From Obelidium mucronatum (Eukaryota > Chytridiomycota > Chytridiomycetes > Chytridiales > Chytriomycetaceae), in contig JAIVFH010000232.1 of the NCBI GenBank assembly GCA_025765595.1, positions 1-42,918 on the forward strand: a stretch of 42,918 nt of DNA. The letters are read 5' to 3'. The notes beneath the pieces were generated by a model. That model saw only the letters and a program-made list of their open reading frames with translations, was not told the DNA's origin and did no database searches. Below are positions 21,140 through 32,213 of this stretch, piece after piece. Numbering within the stretch: the stretch's first letter is position 1; every line of letters starts with the position of its first letter. The position numbers were made by a program, and so were the translations under genes.

Positions 21140-21801
21140 GAAAGATGGCTCATCACGTTCTTAGACTGCCCAACTCATGTCACTGTCTGCCAGTCAACCG
21201 TACTTTAGTATGGATGGGTTTCAAATCGCTTGTGCTTCACAGTTACTCGATCCGATGCCGGATATGTTTAATGGTATACTTTTTTTTTGCTTTGTTGTAA
21301 CCAAATATATAAAACCGCCGAAAAAAAAAACAGCCATCTCACCGCTCGAACAAATTCTTCTTGTAGCTGTTAAACAATGCGTGGATCGCCATTTCGTTCC
21401 CTTCAATTTTGAAATTGTATATGAATACTTCCAAGAGTTTCGACGACAGTCGGATAAAATGGCGCAATGGCTATACAAGAAGGATGTTGTATTTAAGGTC
21501 TGGATGGTCTTATTTTATTTGATTTTTATTCTAAGTGTTTTTTAACCCCCCTTTTTTTATTGGCAGGCCTTTGAGAGTCTTCAAGGAATGATGCTTATTG
21601 CTCCCATCAATGGAACGGGAAACCGATGTCCGAAAATGCACAAAATGTTTAAAGTAAATCTGTCAGTGAATGATATCTGCGCCTTGGTTGCGGGATCTGA
21701 AGATTGTCCTGATGATGTAAAGAAATGGTTTGTCGTTTTCTTCTTTTTGGAATCTTTGGTCTCGTTTCAAATCTAACTTCAACTGCAGGTGTATGTCATA
21801 A
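19701..21801 (+). CDS. ORC4: Origin recognition complex subunit 4
   Basis: Orc4 is an AAA+ subunit of the complex that marks replication origins and loads the MCM helicase. Ten exons: 19701-19842, 19911-20001, 20076-20166, 20249-20395, 20492-20689, 20783-21094, 21165-21273, 21334-21497, 21567-21727, 21789-21801 (475 residues, normal for the family). Walker A is GPRSSGKT (100-107) and Walker B is VVFILEEFD (to 189), followed by a sensor-1-like VIGASQRQ and the Orc4 hallmark DCIELLEKRVKSRFSHR. The C-terminal winged-helix part has LSASQPYFSMDGFQ, FNFEIVYEYFQEF and AFESLQGMMLI. Yeast and animal Orc4 keep this order. Introns 5 and 6 carry T runs of 37 and 29 nt. The last exon codes only five residues (WCMS end). 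Confidence 0.93.
20696..20732 (+). repeat. Poly(T) tract, 37 nt, in ORC4 intron
   Basis: The run starts a few bases after the GTGAGC donor at 20690 and fills most of the first half of the intron. Confidence 0.9.
21111..21139 (+). repeat. Poly(T) tract, 29 nt, in ORC4 intron
   Basis: The run lies in the intron 21095-21164, again shortly after a GTGAGT donor. Confidence 0.9.
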
Positions 21802-22035
21802 GAGAGTCAAGAAAATAAAAGAGAACCTTTTTTGTATCCACATAAACCAATGGTATAATAATATTAAATCCAAACGAAAACTCCCTAAATCCAAAATGAA
21901 GAACACACAAAACATATAAAAAGAAAGTAAAAAAACCTAACAAAAATATAAGAGGTTGTGCCCAATCTACTGCGAACGGCGACTCCTTTTAAACACGACA
22001 TCCAACCAAGTTTCCCCTCCCTCATCATAATATCG

Positions 22036-25000
22036 TTACCGAACGAAAGATTTCTATGGCAGACGAGGGTGATTAATAAACAAAACCACACAGAGAGCAT
22101 AAAACATAAATAAAAAAAACCTTCAAAGCCGTTTGCAATTCCCGCGTCGTCAACTCCACAATCGCCACCTCAAACTTTCTCACAGTCCCTTCATCCCACC
22201 CAAACTGTCTAACACAAACTTCCTCCAACACCTTCAAATACTCAACCCCCTGAATAATCAAAATCGTCTTGTGCAGATTGGCGATTTCAAAAACAACCAA
22301 ATGCGCAGCACCATCCGCGATATTGAATTTCGGATTCCGTGGGATTTCAAACAACAACGGCGTTATACTATTGTAAATGAATTGCGAAAACTGTGGAACG
22401 GGTGTGAGACCTCCCAACCCGATTGCAATCACTTCTTTCCCGCCCGTGCCGGATACTTTCTTGTCGGTTCTGGATTGGGGCGGGACGAGTGGTGTTGCGG
22501 TGGCGCCTTTCCATTTATTGACGTTTTCCAAGAGCGGGGAGTGCGGCAGGCCGTTGATTACGGTTGTGGATGGGTTTTGGGGTGGTAGGGACGTGCCGTT
22601 GGGTTTACACAGTGGATTCGAGGCTTCACTGCCCCATCCGGCAACCATTTTCGATAATAATGATAGTGCCAGCTTTTGAGATGTGGGATCGCTGGGATCG
22701 TTTGCGCATAGAAGAGTGTGTTGTAGGATTGTCGTCAAATGTGGCATGTTGGCTTTTTTTAAGAAGAAGACAAAGTCAATAACCAAATCAAATGAACATG
22801 AAAAAGAAAGAAACTCACTTGGACTAACGAGCACTTCAGACAAAGTGTGCACAAATACGTTATTCATCAAGTTAAAGTACGACCGCCTGAGGTCATTCAT
22901 TTCATTGAGTTCGTCAAAACCAGATACTGATTGATTCAAAAAGTAGAAGATTCGTTCAACCAACGGAGCGAATATCTCGTTCAAAATAGTGCTGAACGAA
23001 GACTATCATATACAAGAACAGTTGAGTCGAGACGAAGGAATTAGACATAAAAGTGAAAAAAAATACCTTGAATTTATGCATCAATAAATCAACGGAAGGC
23101 AAAAAGTTTGCAAGTTCTTTCGTTGTGCACTGAGAAAACAATCCGGCTGAAATCAGAGGCTGAAAGAAGGGCAAAATTTCTGCGCCAACGCAACCAATTA
23201 GGCGTTGGAATGCGAAACGAGCCTGGGTGGGTAACCGAATTCAAAGTTAACAATCACTCACAAGGTTGATGGATGAAGCAAAAAAACGTCATACCGCATC
23301 TCGAATAATGTCAAATGCATTCAACCTCTGCAGCACCATAATAATTCGATGCAATGCTTGCTTGAAAACATTTGCCCATAATGGTGACGACACAACCGTT
23401 CGGGTTGTACTGTCAAAGTCAGGGAAACCTTTCCCCACGCTTCCCACCGCAGTAATAAGTTGCCTTAAATAGTTTGTAACCGCCAAATTGTCAGGGGTGT
23501 CCAATTTATACACTTCTTTGTCGAGGATTTCTTGCATAGATGTCATCAAAGGTGTCAGCACATACTGAAGATAAAAACAACAAGTAAGAATCAGGTGCAA
23601 TTAGAAAAGAGATAATAGACCTCACCTGCAGTAATTGTTCCTGTTTTGATGCATCGCTATCCAAGGAAATCAAAAACCCAACAGCCTCATAAACATAGAG
23701 CTGATTTGCATAAATAGCTACTCCGGCTTTTTGTTTTACAGCGTTCGCCAACACTCCGGGTTGTTGCATTTGGGGTGGGGTGATATACAGAATATCCTAA
23801 ACCAGTATTCAGCGAACAGAACGGAACAAAAGAAAAACCAAGTACCTGAATCGCTTCCACCAGTTTACTTGCAAAAACCTTCAATTTATCCCGCAGCTCT
23901 TTTTGCTCCTTTACAAAACGCATGAAAAGGTAGTATACTCGACTCCGAACAACAGAACTTGAGTTGTGCAATCCCCTAGTATCCACAAAGGCTTCAAGTA
24001 TTTGAGGCAGATACTCAGGTTTCGTGTTATAGAAGATTGCAAATTTCACGGCATTTTCAAAAAAGACTACTGGAATCGATGGGTGTGGATATGCCGATAT
24101 GTCTGTAGCGTAGAGATTTAAGAATTCAATTTCAAAAAGACTTCTCCAGAAATTATACGAAACTGCTCTGCATCATCTTCACCAAAATAGTGCTCAACGC
24201 AGTCGGTGCACTTGTTTCCGGATCAATGTAAACGAACGGGCCTCGGTAAATAAAAAGCAAATGCAGAGCAAGTTCGGCTTCAGACCAACGAACTCGATCT
24301 TGCACTCGTTGACCACATTGATTTGCCATCAAGATGGCATCAAAGGTATTGGTCAAAACAGTGGAGAAGTGAGAAAAGAACATTTCGGCGTCAATAGAAG
24401 AAATGACTTCCATCTTGCTTCGTAAAGTCTATTGGAATCTAAGTCAGAACTATTGGGTTGCAGTGGTCAAGAGAACAAGGAGAAAATCACCTGGCGAACT
24501 TGAAAGAAAAGTGCCTCGTCTTCTCCGCCTTCTCCGTCAAAGTCGTATTCCTCATCTTCATCGTATTGCATCTTTTTCACAATAACTCCCAACATGCCAA
24601 CCAAGCTCTCGTCAACAAAAACTGCTGCAGCCTCTTTAGATATCATCAAAGGATCACCAGTAGCACTGGGAACGTTTTCTAATGCTCCATCTCTTTTACA
24701 AACTTTGAGAATCTTCAAATACTCGTCCAGAAATGGGAATGCCAAGGCAGATGTATCATCGTATTCACTCCGAAGGACACGAACTGCATGTGGAAGCATT
24801 AATTGCAAATGCTTCAGAATTCGAGACTTCAAAATCCCCGCTTCAGGGCTCGTAGCCAGTGCTTTCTGTTCAGCGATAGTCTGCCACAAGAGGCAAAGTT
24901 CCATTCCGACCAGATTAATAAACTTGCATCCCAAGTCTGAAAAATCTTCCCCATCTTCGTTTGAGGATGACTCCCCGTCAATCGGTCTTGCAGCAGCAAT

Positions 25001-25997
25001 CAGATCCATGACTCGTGTGGTGGCTCCAAGCATGTCAAATACGGCAAGTTTATCAGGAACTAGCATTCCCTTGTCAACAATACCCATCAGACAATTCAAA
25101 GCGCCAATGCGAATAGAGGAATTGCTGCCCAAGAATCCAAACAAGGCATCAATAAATCCAGAATTAGACAAGACTAATTGAACGGCATCAATCCAAGACG
25201 CATACAGCCCAATACACTTTAGGCAGAGAGCTGCTGTGTTTGTATCATTCGATTGAAGAGATTCGCTGAGGATTTGAAACCAGGATTGTACTAAAATCGC
25301 AGGGATTCCTTGCGCCCTCATGCTGTCCTTGATGAGAATATTTGCAGTATGGGTTTGCGGACTATACGACATTTCCCGTGAAGCAATTTCGTCGTGGATG
25401 TTTGTGCAGAGATGGAGAAATGTTTGGACAAACACGGGTGTCCTTGGCAGCGAGAGAAAGTCGGTGAAGAAGGTTGGCCAATCCGGGGGACTGTTTGAAA
25501 CTGGGTGGGGAATGTAATCGTTGCGCATGAGCAGCACCAGCACGTGAATGAACTTGTTTCTGAGGAAGTTTGCGGGTGAGATTGGCGTGTTTGTTGTGAC
25601 TGACGTTGATACGACTGTGTAGACTGTAGAGCGAACAACCTGGCGGTCTTCAGGCGGCAGTTGGGTGTACCGCTGCGACACGAGCAGGTCTTCGAGCTGC
25701 TGCAGGGCGACGAAGCGGGCGTTGGGTTGACTGCATAGACGATAGTTCAGAAAGAAGACAAAGAAGAAAGAGAAAAGAACAAAAAGAAAGAAAAGATAGA
25801 CACCGCGCCGCATTCGCCGCCAGCAGCAGACACACGCGCCAGGCGTCGGCGGCCGCGCGCAGCTGCGCGCAGAAGGCGCTGGCCGCCGCATGGGCGGGCG
25901 CGCCCGGGTCCAGCGCCGCCAGCATCGCCTGCTCGACCGTCGCCTCGTCGGCCTTCGACGGCAGCGCCGCGAGCGTGGCGAACGGCGGTGACGTCAT
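22036..25997 (-). CDS. Exportin-T (tRNA export karyopherin, Los1/Xpo-t)
   Basis: Carries tRNA from nucleus to cytoplasm with Ran-GTP. Exons: 25997-25804, 25730-24491, 24428-24164, 24102-23846, 23796-23626, 23564-23295, 23222-23067, 23002-22819, 22752-22121, 22053-22036 (1128 residues, somewhat longer than the usual 950-1100). Family signatures: QQLEDLLVSQRY near the N terminus, FLRNKFIHVLVLLMRNDY, WPTFFTDFLSL, NILIKDSMRAQGI and VQSWFQIL in the Xpo1-like domain, then NISAYPHPSIPVVFFENAVK and FSTILNEIFAPLVERIFYFL in the C-terminal HEAT repeats. The donor of intron 3 must be GTTTCG (24163) to keep frame. The first exon is very G+C-rich and Ala-rich. The last exon has only five codons plus stop and is the least certain part. 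It is tail-to-tail with ORC4 (234 bp). Confidence 0.92.
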
Positions 25998-26080
25998 TTG
26001 CTTTCGTTTGGTGTTTATCAAAGAGAAATCGAAGAAATCAAAAAGAAAAAAATAATGCTGCTTTATTCTGCTCCACAGCA

Positions 26081-27270
<1,190 letters not shown>

Positions 27271-28067
27271 TTTCTATTTATTTATTTTATCTACTTAAAC
27301 ACAAACGAGAACCTCCGAATAGATGTTTGAAACAGAGAGTGCGGGACTTTGGATCGCGACAGGTAATTAAACTGCGGCATCGGATAGTTTGGAATTTGGG
27401 AACCATTCATCCATCTAAACGCGTGGACCTTATTGTCAAACAGTGACAGGCGCAATTGTTTCTCACGGGATCGGCTTTTTATTCCTTTGCCCAAATGTGG
27501 TTACGCGTATTCTTCTTTCGAAGAGAACCTACGAAAGGTAAGGCCCCCACCAAACCTCACTGTCAAACAGAACAGTACCAAACTCTGAACAAAACAACCA
27601 ACAGAATCCACGAATCTGGCGACAGAAACAAGAACCCACATGACATTAGCCACGCTGCAAGAAGTCTCTACAGCTTCACGACAGACATAATTCGTTCATA
27701 CATTCACTTGCACCTCCTGCTTGCATTTTCGTCTTACACTTCCACCAGCCTAACTCTTCCTCATGCGCTCTACTCAACCCTGCTGATTTGGCTTGCTTAT
27801 ATCGTTCCCGTTCTTGGATCCGATGTGTTTTGGGAAGGTAGAAACTGTCATACAGCAGTGTATTCTGCGGCGCGCCATTTAGTTTCTCTTCTCTCAATCA
27901 CTGCGGTCTTTTATTATTCCGACTCTATTTTCGGGCTTGATCTTTTTTAAAGAGAAAGAGAAAGAGTGTGAAGCAAACTTAAACAATAAACAGGTTTTAT
28001 TTCATTGAGTTGCAGGCAAAGAAAAGGGGGTGCAAAAAATGCAATTAAAAAGAATAACAAATTGAAT
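27271..28067. other. Intergenic region, possible tiny gene
   Basis: About 800 bp between the iminopeptidase and orphan secreted gene 1. An ATG at 27495 with a short spliced frame (27495-27537 joined to 27605-27690, about 42 residues, starting MWLRVFFFRR) is possible but unsupported. An alternative unspliced + strand frame runs to 27950. From 27838 on, the sequence belongs to the duplicated block. Confidence 0.3.
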
Positions 28068-28793
28068 TTAGTTCTCAACTTCCTCCAACTCTGGCGAACC
28101 GGATCCAAAGGCGACAGCTGTATTGGAGTTTGTAGTGGCACTCAACGCCAAATAAACATCTTGAAGAACTTTGAGAGACGCAGGCTCATTGCATGCCCCC
28201 AAGACACTCGAAATCGCTTGATTTGGCGTCGTTGCTGAGGCAGCAGCACTGATTGCGCCCTGAGCCAGCTTTGCGAGATTATCAATCAACTGGGGGTTTG
28301 AGAATACAGCAAGGCCATTTGCAATAACGTTGGCATCAATAGAGATAGACGCTTGAGCATTCAGACTGCCAGTGACTTGAGTCAAAACCCGAATCAATTC
28401 GCTGGCTCCTTGAACCACTTCTGTGTTGGACAGAATTCCAAACACACTAGCAATGGCATTGGTTGGATCACTTCCAGCCTGCGTGGCAGCCTGAGAAGCA
28501 TCGAGACCAGCTTGAATAACTTTGATTGCGCTGTTGTAGACGTCCGTGGTGAGAAGTGGGGTAACAGTCGGTGCAGGTGACATGAGTTGGAGTGGAAAAG
28601 AGTTTCCAGTTCCAGAGCCACTGATGACGGCGGTTATCAAACCGACAATTGCAGGAATGTTTCCAATAATGGCAGTCAAAATTTGCGTAGCCGTGTTCGT
28701 GGCAACTTGAGCATCTTGTGGGCCGCCTGGGATTGGAAGAGACATGGCCACCAAGGGGAGGACAGAGAAGGCGAAGGCGTAGTAGAGATTCAT
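28068..28793 (-). CDS. Orphan secreted protein, copy 1
   Basis: Single exon, 241 residues. A signal peptide (MNLYYAFAFSVLPLVAMS) is followed by PIPGGPQDAQ and a long, mostly hydrophobic, Ala/Thr/Ser/Asn-rich chain predicted to be helical (ATQILTAIIGNIPAIVGLIT, DVYNSAIKVIQAGLDASQAA, IDNLAKLAQGAISAAASATT). There is almost no Cys (one, in GACNEPASL), few aromatic or charged residues, and an acidic end (ELEEVEN). No catalytic motif is seen. It could be a small amphipathic surface or wall protein; I recognise no family. A TATA-like box lies about 70 bp before the ATG. Confidence 0.8.
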   Translation of the reverse strand: MNLYYAFAFSVLPLVAMSLPIPGGPQDAQVATNTATQILTAIIGNIPAIVGLITAVISGSGTGNSFPLQLMSPAPTVTPLLTTDVYNSAIKVIQAGLDASQAATQAGSDPTNAIASVFGILSNTEVVQGASELIRVLTQVTGSLNAQASISIDANVIANGLAVFSNPQLIDNLAKLAQGAISAAASATTPNQAISSVLGACNEPASLKVLQDVYLALSATTNSNTAVAFGSGSPELEEVEN

Positions 28794-28860
28794 TTCTAGA
28801 GTTTTTGGCTTTTGGTGTTGAGAGGGTTTGATGCTCCTTTCGAAAGCAATTCGTTGTGCC

Positions 28861-28867
28861 TTTTATA
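28861..28867 (-). promoter_or_regulatory. TATA box of orphan secreted gene 1
   Basis: TATAAAA on the minus strand, 68-74 bp before the ATG at 28793; the same element is kept in copy 2. Confidence 0.6.
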
Positions 28868-29089
28868 CAGTTTTCAAGCCAATAACCACCATGAGATTTT
28901 TTTCGTGCTTGCACGACGCAGTTTGACAAACAAGCACCCCAATAAGTTCGACTCATAGGTCCTAAAATGCCATTCATTAGAGCAATTAAATTTGTTTCTG
29001 CTGTCTTAGTGTTCGGACAAACACAGGTATTTTACGGCATTCCCGGACAAACAAGAAAAACACGCCAAAAACACGCAATGCTCCTGCTA

Positions 29090-29192
29090 TTTAATCGAAC
29101 GCAATGATGCGGTAGTACTTTGGGTCAAAAGTACTGTTGGTCCATTGGGCTAGTACCTCCCCCTGGACCTCTTTGCAAATAAACTACTGGGA
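29090..29192 (-). pseudogene. Relic of proline iminopeptidase exon 2
   Basis: About 100 bp match 26895-26995, the first part of exon 2 of the iminopeptidase gene, with a dozen or so substitutions and an extra A in the run near 29130 that breaks the frame. On the left it abuts the F-box leader copy; on the right it jumps directly to sequence matching 27840. It is a non-functional by-product of the duplication. Confidence 0.85.
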
Positions 29193-29423
29193 GACAGAAA
29201 CTGTCATACAGCAGTGTATTCTGCGGCGAGCAATTTAGCTTCTCTTCTATCAATCACTGCAGTCTTTGATTATTCCGACTCTATTTTCGGGCTTGATCTT
29301 TTTTAAAGAGAAAGAGAAAGAGTGTGAAGCAAACTTAAACAATAAACAGGTTTTATTTCATTGAGTTGCAGGCAAAGAAAAGGGGGTGCAAAAAATGCAA
29401 TTAAAAAGAATAACAAATTGAAT

Positions 29424-30149
29424 TTAGTTCTCAACTTCCTCCAACTCTGGCGAACCGGATCCAAAGGCGACAGCTGTCTTGGAGTCTGTTGTGGCACTCA
29501 ACGCCAAGTAAACATCTTGAAGAACTTTGAGAGACGCAGGCTCATTGCATGCCCCCAAGACACTCGAAATCGCTTGATTTGGCGTCGTTGCTGTGGCAGC
29601 AGCACTGATTGCGCCCTGAGCCAGCTTTCCGAGATTATCAATCAACTGGGGGTTTGAGAAAACAGCAAGGCCATTTGCAATAACGTTGGCATCGATAGAG
29701 ATAGACGCTTGAGCATTCAGACTGCCAGTGACTTGAGTTAAAACCCGAATCAATTCGCTGGCTCCTTGAACCACTTCTGTGTTGGACAGGATTCCGAACA
29801 CACTAGCAATGGCCTTGGTAGGATCACTTCCAGCCTGCGTGGCAGCCTCAGAAGCGTCGAGACCAGCTTGAATAACTTTGATTGCGCTGTTGTAGACGTC
29901 CGTGGTGAGAAGTGGGGTAACAGTCGGTGCAGGTGACATGAGTTGGAGTGGAAAAGAGTTTCCAGTTCCAGAGCCACTGATGACGGCGGTTATCAAGCCG
30001 ACAATTGCAGGAATGTTTCCAAGAATGGCAGTCAGAATTTGCGTAGCCGTGGTCGTGGCAACTTGAGCATCTTGTGGGCCGCCTGGGATTGGAAGAGACA
30101 TGGCCACCAAGGGGAGGACAGAGAAGGCGAAGGCGTAGTAGAGATTCAT
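29424..30149 (-). CDS. Orphan secreted protein, copy 2
   Basis: Single exon, 241 residues, same length as copy 1. About eight or nine residues differ, for example TTTATQILTAILGN for TNTATQILTAIIGN, DASEAATQ for DASQAATQ, DPTKAIAS for DPTNAIAS and TTDSKTAV for TTNSNTAV. An in-frame ATG at 30206 exists only in this copy; the shared ATG at 30149, directly before the signal peptide, is the better start. No family is recognised. Confidence 0.8.
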   Translation of the reverse strand: MNLYYAFAFSVLPLVAMSLPIPGGPQDAQVATTTATQILTAILGNIPAIVGLITAVISGSGTGNSFPLQLMSPAPTVTPLLTTDVYNSAIKVIQAGLDASEAATQAGSDPTKAIASVFGILSNTEVVQGASELIRVLTQVTGSLNAQASISIDANVIANGLAVFSNPQLIDNLGKLAQGAISAAATATTPNQAISSVLGACNEPASLKVLQDVYLALSATTDSKTAVAFGSGSPELEEVEN

Positions 30150-30216
30150 TTCTAGAGTTTTTGGCTTTTGGTGTTGAGAGGGTTTGATGCTCTTTTTGAA
30201 AGCCATTCGTGGTGCC

Positions 30217-30223
30217 TTTTATA
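30217..30223 (-). promoter_or_regulatory. TATA box of orphan secreted gene 2
   Basis: TATAAAA on the minus strand, 68-74 bp before the ATG at 30149, as in copy 1. Confidence 0.6.
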
Positions 30224-30358
30224 CAGTTTTCAAGCCAATAACCACCATGAGATTTTTTTCGTGCTTGCACGACGCAGTTTGACAAACGAGCACCCCAATA
30301 AGTTCGACTCATAGGTCCTAAAATGCCATTCATTAGAGCAATTAAATTTGCGTCTGCT

Positions 30359-30382
30359 GTCCGAACACAAGCGGGTTCGGAC
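30359..30382. promoter_or_regulatory. Inverted repeat upstream of F-box gene
   Basis: GTCCGAAC (30359-30366) and GTTCGGAC (30375-30382) form a perfect 8-bp inverted repeat with an 8-bp spacer, 65 bp before the F-box ATG. A further CGGACAAAC lies at about 30410. In the duplicated unit 1 only the right half survives. It could be an operator for a dimeric regulator. Confidence 0.4.
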
Positions 30383-30447
30383 AAACGCAGGTATTTAAGC
30401 GGCATTCCCGGACAAACAAGCATTGAAAAAGACGCCAAAAACACGCG

Positions 30448-32076
30448 ATGCTCCTGCTGCTGCCGCCCGAAGTCGCGCAGCTCGTCTTCGGCTTCGTCGC
30501 CGACGCCGCGTCGCTCGCCCGCGTCGGCGCCGCCAGCCGCGTCTTGCGCGCGCACGTGCGCTGCGATCGGCTGTGGCGGCGCGTGTGCGCGGCGCAGGGC
30601 TACGAGGCGCCGCCGCCGTGCGTCCTGTTCTCTTTCTTCTTTTTTCTATTTCTCTTGTTTTTGTGTCTGACGATTCGATGAACGAAAACAGACCCGGTCT
30701 GTCGCCAAGAGACGTCGCCGTGCTGGCTGCAAAGACGCGCTGCGATCGATGCGGTCGGCGCGCAACAAAGACAAACTGGCCAACGTTTGAAAAACTGTGC
30801 AGCAAAACCCACGCGTTTGTTTTCTTTCTCTCTTTCTTTTTTTGGGCTTGTCGTTGGTTCTTGAACTCTGACAATTTGATCTGCAACAGTGAAATACTAC
30901 CAAACCCAGTCACTCTTCTTGACTCCTTCCCAGAATGGTCGTTTCAGCAGAGCAAGATTGACTTGGATCGCACAAGAGCCCGGCTGGATTTTATTGCTCA
31001 CCACAAGGCGTCCAAACGGACAGAACTCATTGATCACTTTTCCAAGTTGCCAAGCACCACAATCAATCAAACAACTGCTTACATTCTTGACCTTTGTCCT
31101 TCTTTTAAGCGCATCTGCGCTGCCAAATCGTTGGTTTCGAATCGTGTCTTTCAAAATGCCAGAGCTGTTCTCGAACCAGAAATCAAGCGTGTCCGAATCG
31201 AGCAATTGGCTGATGACATATTCAAGGAAATGTGTGCTCGAGCCTTTTTAGCCGTCCCCACTTGGGCTCCTGCTCCTTTTTGCTTCAATCAATATAATGG
31301 ATATTTGAGATCGGTGGGAACAGATGTTGCCGCCTTGTACCTGACAGCTTTTACAGGTATTTCCCTCCTTTTTTTTTAAAGAAGAGTTCTCTGCGATAGA
31401 AGGTTGGATCAAATATCTCAAGAATTTTGGCTTGTCGTTTTAGACATGGCTTGGAACGATCCGCTTCCTGTTGCAGATGTGACTGTGGAACTCAACCGAT
31501 TACAGAACAAACTCGTTCGGCCGTTCCGAAGCTTTCAAGTGCATAAGCAAACACTCCTGAGAAAGTATCCAGACGTGTCAAGTATGATGATTCTCTTTCA
31601 AAGTCATTGGGTCACTGCTATAAAAGGTACTGTTCAAACAAATAATTGGCAACTAGCTCTAATACTGTTTTACCTTGATTTTTGAATATTTAGAATTGTT
31701 TGCCGAAACTATATTACTTTCCCATCAAGAACAATACGCCAAATTCGATGCTCTGTTCAATGAATACGTGATTCAATATCGTTTGATCAAGCTGTTTCCA
31801 AACTGTCACGCGCGATTCGCTTCTCCCTATATTCGAATCAGCCCCAATCAGAGGCGGCTTTTTGTCGAGCAAAACGGCGTTCTTGCCTGGTTTCTCAAAC
31901 ATCCTGGTTGTAAGTTACCGCTCTCTATTCATTTTCATTCCCTATTCATTTTGTCACAACAAACAGACTTTGATTACAAAAATCCAATCTGGTACCAGAA
32001 ATACAACGATTTTGAACGCGATGCGCATGCGTGGATACAATGTATTAACCAAACTCGCATCGCCTTAAAATTCTGA
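30448..32076 (+). CDS. F-box protein of unknown target
   Basis: Exons 30448-30617, 30692-30814, 30890-31356, 31444-31626, 31694-31909, 31967-32076 (422 residues). The N terminus is an F-box: LPPEVAQLVFGFVADAASLARV, with RVLRAHVRCDRLWRRVCAAQ, the typical Leu-Pro start and late Trp. F-box proteins bind Skp1 and bring substrates to SCF ubiquitin ligases. The rest has no LRR, WD or kelch repeats. It includes a Cys pair in TRCDRCGRR and long helical stretches (KRVRIEQLADDIFKEMCARA, LFNEYVIQYRLIKLF), and ends FERDAHAWIQCINQTRIALKF. The first exon is extremely G+C-rich. The gene runs tail-to-tail against the SNF2 gene. Confidence 0.78.
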
Positions 32077-32213
32077 CACTGCCATGAGTTGAATTCAATA
32101 AAATTAATAATGCTTTTTAAAAATTGCCAATTTATAAAAATTTTCATTGAATTAAAATATGCACAAAAAAATTCAATAATGTATTTCATTGAGTACCAAT
32201 ATAATATTATAAA

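Larger units (their letters stand above)
27838..29089. repeat. Segmental duplication, unit 1
   Basis: This block (about 1.25 kb) matches 29193-30459 at high identity. It holds orphan secreted gene 1, its promoter, and ends with the leader and first bases of the F-box gene (the ATGCTCCTGCT matching 30448 lies at about 29079), where it breaks off into iminopeptidase-derived sequence. Confidence 0.85.
29193..30459. repeat. Segmental duplication, unit 2
   Basis: Matches 27838-29089. It contains orphan secreted gene 2 and the intact promoter and start of the F-box gene. Confidence 0.85.

Noticed and set aside
30157..30206. Extended N terminus of orphan secreted copy 2 from the ATG at 30206
   Set aside because: Copy 1 has no matching ATG, the extension would bury the signal peptide, and the TATA box lies too close.
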